Shown: piece after piece, positions 31,755-39,591 of the stretch | How positions within the stretch are numbered: position 1 is the first letter of the stretch | Layout of the letters: every line of letters begins with the position of its first letter | Origin: Pedosphaera parvula Ellin514 | GTDB lineage: Bacteria; Verrucomicrobiota; Verrucomicrobiia; Limisphaerales; Pedosphaeraceae | Direction: 5' to 3' | Length of the DNA: 64,000 nucleotides | Assembly (NCBI RefSeq): GCF_000172555.1 | Contig: NZ_ABOX02000008.1 | Span: forward strand, 124,001-188,000 | Notes under the pieces: model-generated | Told to the model about the DNA's origin: nothing | Databases searched by the model: none | What the model saw: the letters and a program-made list of their open reading frames with translations, nothing else | Position numbers and translations under genes: made by a program

Positions 31755-32063
31755 ATGAGAAAGGCAGAGGTTTTTCAACAAAACGAGTTGGCAGGCTTGC
31801 TGGAGGAATTAAGCCCGTCCGAGTATCGGTTCAGCTATGCAACCAACTATGCGGGTGAGCCCATCTCACTGACTCTCCCCGTTCGGGAAAGGCCTTATGA
31901 ATTTCAAAAGTTTCCGGCGGTGTTTGAAGGATTGTTGCCGGAAGGTCTGCTGCTCGAAGCCGTGCTCCGACGTTATAAGATTGATCGGCACGACCTGTTT
32001 ACCCAACTGCTCGTCGTTGGCGAGAATGTGGTCGGCTCGCTCACCATCAATGAGGTGAAGTGA
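31755..32063 (+). CDS. HipS-like / HipA N-terminal-domain protein
   Basis: The 102-residue protein is just the N-terminal subdomain of HipA. It opens 'MRKAEVFQQNELAGLLEELS', contains 'YRFSYATNYAGEPISLTLPV', and continues with 'FPAVFEGLLPEGLLLEAVLR' and 'QLLVVGENVVGSLTI'. In tripartite HipBST systems this small protein (HipS) is encoded between hipB and the kinase hipT and acts as the antitoxin. Here a decayed hipB lies directly upstream, but no HipT/HipA kinase follows, since the next gene is unrelated. It is either an orphan left after loss of the toxin or the stump of a truncated hipA. The frame itself is intact. Confidence 0.8.
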   Translation: MRKAEVFQQNELAGLLEELSPSEYRFSYATNYAGEPISLTLPVRERPYEFQKFPAVFEGLLPEGLLLEAVLRRYKIDRHDLFTQLLVVGENVVGSLTINEVK

Positions 32064-32203
32064 GCGCAAGTTTGGCTCTGTGCGTAAGAAAAGTGTCAAG
32101 ATGCACCCGGCGAGACTGGGAGTTAAGCCGCACCTTTGACAAGCGAGTTAATTTCGGACAGCATCGCCCGAGAGCATTTTGGAGAGAATCCGGAAAACAA
32201 ACT

Positions 32204-32746
32204 ATGGACTTCGAGGCATATCTGGTGGACTGGAAAGAGGCGACCAAGCGCGCCAAGGAAGAGCCCGCGCTGGGCGAAATGTTGGGCGAGGCAGCCTACA
32301 ACAAGGAAAAATGGATTCAGCTGTTGAATTGGTTCCCTGGTTCGGAGAACTGGTATTTTGAGTGCGCCGAGGCGTGGGAAGCCATCCGAGGCGCAGAGGG
32401 TGTTCCAGCGGAGGTCGATGCCAAAGCGCGTGAGTTTATGGACCACCTCATCACCTATTCCGACTATTGCCACGACCTGCCCGCGGAATCGGTTTTTCTA
32501 AGCATCAGTCCCGAATCCGCCGCTCGTTTCGCAGCTCTGGCCGACGATGTTGATTTCACGCTGTATCGGGATATGTTCGACTCGCAAGCCTGTGAAGACG
32601 TCCGCGAAACCCTTGCCGAGGTTTTGCAGATTGAGGATGTGGAGCGCACTTTTGAGAAAGGCTTTTTGCCCTATATAAAGCATTTCAATCGCGCCCTCGG
32701 GCTCGCCGCCAAAAAGCAGAAGGGCTTGCTGGTGCAGTTGTTTTGA
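32204..32746 (+). CDS. Hypothetical acidic helical protein
   Basis: The protein has 180 residues from the ATG at 32204; a longer frame reaches back to 32060 across the hip remnant but its translation looks non-coding. It is acidic, soluble and helical, starts 'MDFEAYLVDWKEATKRAKEE', and has many Trp residues near 'WIQLLNWFPGSENWYFECAE'. No family is recognised and no ribosome site is clear. It is not obviously part of the hip system. The 390-bp stretch after it (32747-33140) shows nothing I can support. Confidence 0.6.
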   Translation: MDFEAYLVDWKEATKRAKEEPALGEMLGEAAYNKEKWIQLLNWFPGSENWYFECAEAWEAIRGAEGVPAEVDAKAREFMDHLITYSDYCHDLPAESVFLSISPESAARFAALADDVDFTLYRDMFDSQACEDVRETLAEVLQIEDVERTFEKGFLPYIKHFNRALGLAAKKQKGLLVQLF

Positions 32747-33140
32747 GTTTGCGGCGACGCTTAAATTCAAGGCGGACAGCGGGGGAGTTGACGATCCTCT
32801 CGCACCCTATTAAACCAAGCAGTCCTGTCCCATCAGCGGACAAAGCGGAAGGCAAATCCAAAGTGCAATGCTGTACGCATCCTTCATTTCCGTGCCGGCC
32901 TGATTTTGAATTAGGAGACTACCAAAAATTTGTGCCGGAATTTTTCCATGCCTTGGAATCCACCAGGCCTTAAGCAGGATCAATTCGAGCTGGGGAGAGT
33001 TCGCCTGTGTTGTCAGAAGAGTTGTTGAATGGAGTTCCCATTGATCTGTCTGACTTTTCAGAGCCATCGCAGTGAAGAGAATTAGTTGCAATCTTTCCTT
33101 TGTGTACCATCTTCGGTCTGTTTAAATCAAGGTGATGAAT

Positions 33141-33977
33141 ATGAGCGAGAACCGACAGCCATTTACCGAATACGTGACCAAGGCAAATCGCGGTCCGGGC
33201 AATGCCAGAGCGGCTTGGATTACTGCCGGCATCCTGGGCGTGCTTTTAATCGGCGCATTGCTGTTTTGGGCGACGACTGAGGGACAGTTGCGCGGGTTGG
33301 AACCGCTCCCGGCCAAGTTGCAGGAGGCCAAGGGTAACCTCGCAAAGGCTCTCGCCGAAAATCAGAAGAACCAGGAACAGATTTCGGAGTTGCAGGCACA
33401 AGTAGCTGACTTGCAGAAGGAAAAGGAAAAAGTCGGGCAGACAGCGAAGGGGTTGGAGGATGAAATGCGTTCAGACCTGGAATCGAGGGATGTCACCATC
33501 TCCAACCTGAAGGGTAAACTGACGGTGAATATCCTCGATCGCGTGATGTTCGATTCTGGTGAAGCGGCGGTGAAACCGGATGGTGAATCTGTGTTGCGCA
33601 AGATTGCGACCATTCTCGCGGGTCATCCGGAGCTTAAAATTCAGGTGATTGGCCACACGGACAATGTGCCTATTCGCAATCGGTTTGCCAGCAATTGGGA
33701 GCTTTCCGCGGCGCGGGCCATTGCGGCAGTGCATTTTATCACGGAAAAAGCGGGAGTCGATCCTCGCCGGGTGGGAGCCGCCGGATATGGCGAATATCGT
33801 CCCATTGCGGACAATTCAACGGCTGAAGGTCGTGCGCGAAATCGCCGCATTGCCATTACCATTCTGCCGGACGAACTCGCCGTGGCTGATGCTGTGCCGG
33901 CGGTGAAGCCGGATGTCGCCAGCGATTCCAAGCCGAAGCCAGCAGCCCCGGAAGCGTCTGGATCGTCCGTCAAATAA
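33141..33977 (+). CDS. OmpA-family protein with membrane anchor and coiled coil
   Basis: The protein has 278 residues from an ATG six bases after AAGGTG (33129-33134); two nearby in-frame starts (33132, 33135) are also possible. One membrane helix ('AAWITAGILGVLLIGALLFW', residues 25-44) is followed by a coiled coil (about 55-120, 'QISELQAQVADLQKEKEKVG') and an OmpA/MotB peptidoglycan-binding domain. That domain shows 'VMFDSGEAAVKPDGESVLRK', 'IGHTDNVPI', 'NWELSAARA' and 'YGEYRPIADN' followed by 'ARNRRIAITI'. It should tether the inner membrane to peptidoglycan across the periplasm. The Pro/Ala/Lys-rich tail is probably disordered. It stands alone. Confidence 0.92.
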   Translation: MSENRQPFTEYVTKANRGPGNARAAWITAGILGVLLIGALLFWATTEGQLRGLEPLPAKLQEAKGNLAKALAENQKNQEQISELQAQVADLQKEKEKVGQTAKGLEDEMRSDLESRDVTISNLKGKLTVNILDRVMFDSGEAAVKPDGESVLRKIATILAGHPELKIQVIGHTDNVPIRNRFASNWELSAARAIAAVHFITEKAGVDPRRVGAAGYGEYRPIADNSTAEGRARNRRIAITILPDELAVADAVPAVKPDVASDSKPKPAAPEASGSSVK

Positions 33978-34128
33978 GACGGCCATCATCCCCGGCTGAT
34001 AATCCGCCTGGCGCGAGAAGGACGGAGGGAGGGTGGACTGAAAAAAGGACTTGCAAACCTTTGGAGCAGGAACAACATCACAACACCCACGCTGTTCCTG
34101 GGCAGAAAAATCGAATGGAAAACCCCGG

Positions 34129-34395
34129 TTATAACATTTCTCAAAATGAATGTCGGAAACGGAGCGAGCCATTGGCCGCCTCACCGGTTGGGGGGGGGCG
34201 TGGGAGTCACCCGAGGCGGCGCGGAGTCCGGGCGCATCTTCCCTCACCCCGCCCTCTCCCATGCGCAAAGGGAGAGGGTGACTACGTCTGGCAGCGCATG
34301 GTTGATTGGGCATGATGGCGCGGATGGCCATCACGGGTTGTTTTCCCATCAGAGCACAACCTCTTTTTTGACATTCTTTTTGGAGTACGGTCTAA
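34129..34395. mobile_element. 265-bp non-coding element C, copy 1
   Basis: It starts TTATAACATTTCTCAAAATG and ends with GACATTCTTTTTGGAGTACG followed by GTCTAA. Over the outer 26 bases the left end and the inverted right end match at 18 positions, sharing AAAA.GAATGTC, so they form imperfect terminal inverted repeats. A near-identical copy is at 48015-48279 and an interrupted one at 58935-59484. Reading frames differ between copies, so the element is non-coding and MITE-like. This copy ends exactly where the signal peptide of the next gene begins. Confidence 0.75.
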
Positions 34396-35048
34396 ACAGG
34401 AATTTCACAAAAAAGTATTGCGCGAGCTTGTTGATCCTTTTCGCCGTCCTTACCTCCAGGCCCGCGTCCGCCGCTACAAACGATTTTAAGGTGATTCAAT
34501 TCAAACAGGGTTGCAGCATCCTGTGCCCCGGGGAACTGCAGGCACTTGATTCCGCCAACATCGAGAGAATTGACAAATACATCACAGAAACAGCGGACAA
34601 ACTACGCCCGAAATTGACGTTCCGCCCCAATGCCGGAACGACCCTCCTGGCTGCGGTGGATAATAAGTCGGCTCCCACGCGCCAGCTCCTGTTGACCCTG
34701 GGTCCGCCCGAAATTTCCCAGGATGAGTTGAAGGCATTCACGCCGAAGCAAAGAAAGGGACTGGCCGACGCGATGTTCCGGCAAATGCGTCCCATTTTTG
34801 CGCAAACGGGAATAAACGTGACAAAGGAGCTGGATTCAAAGGTGCTGAATGGCGCCTATTTGAAATGCTTTTTGCTGGCATATGAGTTTACGGATGAGAC
34901 GAAGGTGCCGCAAATTTCCTTTAGAACGTGTTATTACACGAAATCCGCCACCTTCGTCATCACCTACTCGTGTGAGAAGGACTATTACTTCAAAAATAGG
35001 GAGAGTGTCAAAAAGGTCTTGGAATCCCTGAACAACAGCGGCGATTAG
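34146..35048 (+). CDS. Secreted protein of unknown function whose 5' end is supplied by element C
   Basis: The open frame is 300 codons, but the first 83 lie in element C. Native sequence starts at about 34395 with 'NRNFTKKYCASLLILFAVLT' followed by 'SRPASAA', a good signal peptide lacking its own ATG: the codon before it is CTA from the element end. The mature part (about 185 residues) contains four scattered Cys and 'QFKQGCSILCPGELQALDSA' and 'FRTCYYTKSATFVITYSCEK', suggesting a disulfide-stabilised fold; no family is recognised. Either the insertion silenced the gene, or translation starts within the element at 34146. The original coding region would be roughly 34390-35048. Confidence 0.55.
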   Translation: MNVGNGASHWPPHRLGGGVGVTRGGAESGRIFPHPALSHAQRERVTTSGSAWLIGHDGADGHHGLFSHQSTTSFLTFFLEYGLNRNFTKKYCASLLILFAVLTSRPASAATNDFKVIQFKQGCSILCPGELQALDSANIERIDKYITETADKLRPKLTFRPNAGTTLLAAVDNKSAPTRQLLLTLGPPEISQDELKAFTPKQRKGLADAMFRQMRPIFAQTGINVTKELDSKVLNGAYLKCFLLAYEFTDETKVPQISFRTCYYTKSATFVITYSCEKDYYFKNRESVKKVLESLNNSGD

Positions 35049-35109
35049 ATTAAATGGCGAAGCGGTGGAGACGACTGCCGCGACTGCCAGATAAGCAGGA
35101 AAAGGGAGG

Positions 35110-38028
35110 TCAGGGAGACTTCAGCGCGCGGTAGTAACGACGTGAAGCCGAGCCGGACTGCGGATCAGTGATGGTCAACACGCCGTTTGCCGGCAGAGCA
35201 TTTGTGGCCAATGGATTCCAGGAGACGAGATCCGCGGATGATTGGATGATATAGGTTGCCATGGGAGTTCCGGTGAGAACGAAGGTGAATCCTCCTCCGA
35301 AGACTTTTTGTAATTGGCTTAGAAATGGTGGCGCATTGGGGCTGACTGTTATTGAGTTGGTGGCGAAGGCGCGACGGCCATCTGGCCATTGCACTTCAGC
35401 CTCAATCCAATACGTCCCGGCTTGAGATCCCGGAGAGAAGGTGTAGTTCTGGCTGCCGAAAGCGGGTTCCTGGCCGCTGGCTTCCCACATAATCCTCGCT
35501 GTGCTCAGATTCGTATCGGCCACGTTGAGGGTAACGGTTACGGGTTGGTTCGGGAGACTGGCGGTTGTGGGCGCGATGATGCTGGCATTGGTTGAGCGCC
35601 AGAGCTGACTGGCGAGCGGCGTTTGTGCTGCGAGCCAGACGAGGCCGGCGAAGCTTCGCGCGGTGTCAGTGGTGGAGCCTTCCGTGGAAACATTCCAATC
35701 ATCGCACCAACGGTCGTAATAAGGATAGGGTGAAGTGTCCACGTTGTCGGAAGGATAGGTAAGCCCGCTCAATTCCCAACCATAGACCCATGTGGGTTGG
35801 AAACCGGTTTGGAGATTGCTGATGGGAATTCCATCCTTGGGCAGCGCACGACGATCATTGAGCGAGTATTGATCCACGATGTTACGCAGACGTTTCCAGC
35901 CGAGACCGGTGATGTAGGAGACGTTGACGGGGTTGCAACCGCTTTCAAAGTTCAGGTTGCGGAGAAGAGCATCCACATATTGCGGGTCAGGGTTGAACTG
36001 ATAAGCCACTACCATATCGAAAGCCTGGGCGGACGAAAAATACCAGCCGCCACCGCGATAGGCTTTCGATAAATCCGGGAAACTCGTGCCGTAAGCGTTA
36101 TCCTGCGACCAACTCAGAATGTCATTGCCGCAGTTCGTGATCACGTTGATGCACTTCTCGAGATAATCCTGCTGGATTTGCGCGTTGCTCAATCTGCCAT
36201 TTCTCACGGCAAAGGCGTAATCACGCACAGCATTGCCGTAACAGGCATACATCCGCAGCCACCCCCAGCGAAAGGTGGTAAAATCCGTGGGATTGGGAAA
36301 CCATTCGAAGAGCTTCGCCTGATATTGCGGGTCGCCGCTGGCCAAAAACATTTCGCAGGCGGCCCAGGCCAGTTCGTCATGGTGGGTGAAATCGTCATCG
36401 AAATGCTGCACCTTCTGGTACGAGCCATCGAGGCCGAAGCGCGCAATGGCGTTGGTCAGGAATTGCCAGCCGAGTTGCGCCTTCGCCCAGTAATTGCTGG
36501 CAACCTGCGGGTAAGCCTGTTTGAAGCGAGGTGAGGAAGCGCATTGCGCGAGCGCGGCCACAGCGGCGGCGGTGCAGCCGGTGTTCTTCGGCCACACGAC
36601 CTGTGGGTCGCCATTTTCAGGCAACACGTCCAGCTCGTATTCGCGGAATTGCGGATAGACCGAGTAATAGAAGCCGCCATCGGCATCCTGCATTCGCGCC
36701 AGAAAATCCGCCTCCCATTTCGCCTCCTGCAATACGTCGCTGATACCGTCACCACTTTCCGGGATGCCCAAATTGTCCAAGGCTCCCACGCCTGGCAGTG
36801 AGTCGGCCGCGAACACGAGGGTGTGAACCAATTGTGCTCCGTTATAGGTGACGCGATTGTAATCGCCCGCTTCGAAGTGGCCACCGGAAACGGACACGGT
36901 CCCTTGATTTACGAAAGGATAAAGTTGCGTGGAATAATTCGTGAGCGCAGGAGCGGTTTGAGGCGGATTGTCCGAATTCACTTCGAGGCAATAGTTCGAA
37001 ACTGTCTGCCAGGTGAAGGCGAAGGGTGCTGAGGCGTTGGTCGGCACGCTCGCGGGAGCGAGGTGATCGGCGGCATGGGTGAAGCGGGTGAACGGCATGT
37101 CCACTGCGAAGCCGCCGCGCTGATGGAACATTCCCAAGGCGTAGGTGCGTGCGAAAGCCATGGCGATGCCGTCATCGACGCGGAATGGCAGTGAAGCGCC
37201 CATGCCAGGAACGGCGAGGCGGTATTCGCCGGGCGTGGTCAAACTACTGAAATCCGCTTCGTAGACTTTTCGATATGGCGTCGGCGTATAATTGTAGCCC
37301 ACATCCGGGCGCAAGGTCAGCGTGCCCTGATAGACTGTGGTGCCACTGGATGCGTTGACGATGGAAAATTGATTGGCGGGAATCGTCATTTCGCCAAGGT
37401 CACCCAGGTAATAACCAATCGCCGCCTTTTTCGGGTACGATGGCAGGTAGCCTTCCTGGTTGACGTGAATCGCAGGATTAAATCTCAATGTGTCAGCGGC
37501 AGCTCTAAAAGCCATGTTGGTTGGCCAGAGTGTTCCATTGTTGATCACCTGAACCGCAGCGCCCGCCGCGATGGAATTGCTCAATTGCAGATAAAGCTGG
37601 TTGCCGATTCGCAAATCCCACGCGAGTAAAGGCGCATAGAGCGGACGGCGTTTGAAACCAACTCCCGTGACGAGGTTGGTTTGGCCATTGACGATTACCC
37701 TGACGCTGGACATGTCCGGCGAAACAAAAGTTTGCTGGTCGTTGACCCAATCCCAGTCATTCACGCGCGCGGGATCGGGCTGCTTGGTGTTAACGAGAAA
37801 CAGTTCCAGCAAATTAGGAGAGAGAATGCGCAGGGCATGATCGCCGGGTGCCGGTGTCTGAATATCAATGGGCAGAGGAATGGCGGCCGAGGCACAATTC
37901 AGGAATCCCGGAACCAGCAGGGCGGCTAAAAATCCCCGTCCGCATGACAGAGGTTTGAAACGGTTTTTCAGGCGGGGTCTGACGAGAGTCGAAACCAGGG
38001 AACGAAAAACGAAACACTTCTTTTGCAT
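35110..38028 (-). CDS. Secreted GH9-type glycoside hydrolase (cellulase-like)
   Basis: The 972-residue protein has an N-terminal signal (about 30-49, 'GFLAALLVPGFLNCASAA'). A cellulase-N Ig-like domain follows (about 190-280, 'NQEGYLPSYPKKAAIGYYLG'). The GH9 (alpha/alpha)6 barrel shows 'GGHFEAGDYNRV' (near 385), 'GISDVLQEAKWEADFLARMQ', 'CNPVNVSYITGLG' and a late 'TARSFAGLVWLA'. Beta-sandwich modules come last, and the protein ends with the 'YIIQSSADLVSWNPLA...RRYYRALKSP' module. GH9 enzymes cleave beta-1,4-glucans. The usual DAGD base motif reads EAGD, so the catalytic Asp is kept but its partner is Glu. The substrate may therefore differ. It is a single-gene unit. Confidence 0.82.
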   Translation of the reverse strand: MQKKCFVFRSLVSTLVRPRLKNRFKPLSCGRGFLAALLVPGFLNCASAAIPLPIDIQTPAPGDHALRILSPNLLELFLVNTKQPDPARVNDWDWVNDQQTFVSPDMSSVRVIVNGQTNLVTGVGFKRRPLYAPLLAWDLRIGNQLYLQLSNSIAAGAAVQVINNGTLWPTNMAFRAAADTLRFNPAIHVNQEGYLPSYPKKAAIGYYLGDLGEMTIPANQFSIVNASSGTTVYQGTLTLRPDVGYNYTPTPYRKVYEADFSSLTTPGEYRLAVPGMGASLPFRVDDGIAMAFARTYALGMFHQRGGFAVDMPFTRFTHAADHLAPASVPTNASAPFAFTWQTVSNYCLEVNSDNPPQTAPALTNYSTQLYPFVNQGTVSVSGGHFEAGDYNRVTYNGAQLVHTLVFAADSLPGVGALDNLGIPESGDGISDVLQEAKWEADFLARMQDADGGFYYSVYPQFREYELDVLPENGDPQVVWPKNTGCTAAAVAALAQCASSPRFKQAYPQVASNYWAKAQLGWQFLTNAIARFGLDGSYQKVQHFDDDFTHHDELAWAACEMFLASGDPQYQAKLFEWFPNPTDFTTFRWGWLRMYACYGNAVRDYAFAVRNGRLSNAQIQQDYLEKCINVITNCGNDILSWSQDNAYGTSFPDLSKAYRGGGWYFSSAQAFDMVVAYQFNPDPQYVDALLRNLNFESGCNPVNVSYITGLGWKRLRNIVDQYSLNDRRALPKDGIPISNLQTGFQPTWVYGWELSGLTYPSDNVDTSPYPYYDRWCDDWNVSTEGSTTDTARSFAGLVWLAAQTPLASQLWRSTNASIIAPTTASLPNQPVTVTLNVADTNLSTARIMWEASGQEPAFGSQNYTFSPGSQAGTYWIEAEVQWPDGRRAFATNSITVSPNAPPFLSQLQKVFGGGFTFVLTGTPMATYIIQSSADLVSWNPLATNALPANGVLTITDPQSGSASRRYYRALKSP

Positions 38029-38159
38029 CGCCGGCCATCGTCAGGCTGCGGCAGTAATCTGACAATTAGCAGTGAGTCTCAAATTCGAGGAATAAACACC
38101 CTATAGTGAAAGGATGGAAAACAGGGTGTTGCAGAGCAAAAACGTCCAATGGATGACTT

Positions 38160-39590
38160 CTATGCCTTGGAATTACCAACGCCCTTGAATGCGGGATCGT
38201 TCAATCCGGGTAGTTCGCCGGTGCTGTCGGAGAATTGATCCACGGGCGTTCCCATGCGGGTGAGCATGGAGCGATATAAATTGCAGAGCGGAGTGTTCTT
38301 CTCGTAAACGAGATGGCGGCCGGGTGAAAGTGTGCCGCCGCCTTGACCTGCGAGCAGGATGGGAAGATTGTGCGGGTTATGCTCATTGCCATCACGCATG
38401 CCGGCGCCGAACAACACCATGGAATTGTCGAGCAAGGTCCGCTCGCCTTCCTGGATGGATTGCATTTTCTCCAGCATGTAAGCGAGTTGGGTCATGTGCC
38501 AGATGTTGATTAACTTGTATTGCTCCAGCTTTTTCTCGTCGCTGTGGTGATGAGAGATTTCGTGGTGGCTGCCTTTCACGCCATCCAGGAAGGAAAAATT
38601 CTTAGTGCTAACAGCGTTGCCAAACATGAAAGTGGAGATGCGGGTCGAGTCGCTCCAGAAGGCCAGCACCATCAAGTCGAGCATCAGGCGGACATGTTCG
38701 GTATGATTGCCGGAGCGTTCACTGGCCTGGGCGGGATCAAGGTAGAAATCCTTGATGCGAGCGCCGAGCTTATCGATTTCGCGGCGGACCAGGGGATCAG
38801 CCCTGTATTCCTCGCGTGTGCGTTTGGCATCGAATTCGATCCGCTTTTCCACGGCGCGGACCGAATCAAGATATTCGTTTATCTTGGCCTGATCGGCTTG
38901 GCCCACTTTGGATTTCAAACGGCGGGCATCTTCCATCACCAGGTCCACGACGCTTTTGTCGGCGGTACTGTTCTTGCCCCCAGCATCTCCAGTGCGGAAC
39001 ATGCGGTCGAAAGCCAGTTGAGGATTGATTTCTTTGGCGACCGGAGTGGTGGGTGTGCTCCAGGCGATGTGGGAGCCGTACAGGCGGGTGTAGCCGACAG
39101 TCCTATCGACGCCAGTGGTCACCGGTTCGATGCCCAGTTCCAGGGAGGGCAGGGTGGTGAGATTGCCGATGCGCTGCGCCGCGATTTGATCCATGGACGT
39201 GCCGCCGCAACGCAGGTCGCTTCCGGTGGTGCGCGTGATGGTGGTGCCAGTGAGGAACGCGGCCGTCTTGACGTAATGCCCGTCTCCACCTTCGGTCTTC
39301 GCATTCATCAACTGAGTGAGAACCAGCAGTTCATCCTTCAGTTTGGAAAGCGGCTGGAGGATGGGAGAGAGTTCGAAATCGTGGCCGACACCCTTGGGTG
39401 TCCAGTGGTGGGGATTGACGCCATTGGCCATGTAAAGAACGGCCATGCGGACGGGAAAGCTGCGGGTGGCGGTACTTGCTGCAGAGTTGGCGAACAACGA
39501 GCGCGGGGCCATGGCCTCGAGCATGGGGAGACTCAACATGGCGCCGACGCCTTTCAACATGGTTCGGCGGGAGATTTTCCAGTTTTGCAT
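38160..39590 (-). CDS. DUF1552 protein with Tat signal
   Basis: The 476-residue protein has a twin-arginine type signal ('SRRTMLKGVGAMLSLPMLEA', residues 7-26). It shows DUF1552 traits: 'MAVLYMANGVNPHHWTPKG', 'LSKLKDELLVLTQLMNAK', 'GNHTEHVRLMLDLMVLAFWS' and 'LDNSMVLFGAGMRDGNEHNP'. These are reminiscent of the sulfatase/DUF1501-like alkaline-phosphatase fold. In Planctomycetes and Verrucomicrobia it is almost always paired with a DUF1592/DUF1588 cytochrome-type protein, as here, where the partner's stop codon is one base before this ATG. It acts outside the cytoplasm; the reaction is unknown. Confidence 0.9.
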   Translation of the reverse strand: MQNWKISRRTMLKGVGAMLSLPMLEAMAPRSLFANSAASTATRSFPVRMAVLYMANGVNPHHWTPKGVGHDFELSPILQPLSKLKDELLVLTQLMNAKTEGGDGHYVKTAAFLTGTTITRTTGSDLRCGGTSMDQIAAQRIGNLTTLPSLELGIEPVTTGVDRTVGYTRLYGSHIAWSTPTTPVAKEINPQLAFDRMFRTGDAGGKNSTADKSVVDLVMEDARRLKSKVGQADQAKINEYLDSVRAVEKRIEFDAKRTREEYRADPLVRREIDKLGARIKDFYLDPAQASERSGNHTEHVRLMLDLMVLAFWSDSTRISTFMFGNAVSTKNFSFLDGVKGSHHEISHHHSDEKKLEQYKLINIWHMTQLAYMLEKMQSIQEGERTLLDNSMVLFGAGMRDGNEHNPHNLPILLAGQGGGTLSPGRHLVYEKNTPLCNLYRSMLTRMGTPVDQFSDSTGELPGLNDPAFKGVGNSKA

Positions 39591-39591
39591 A

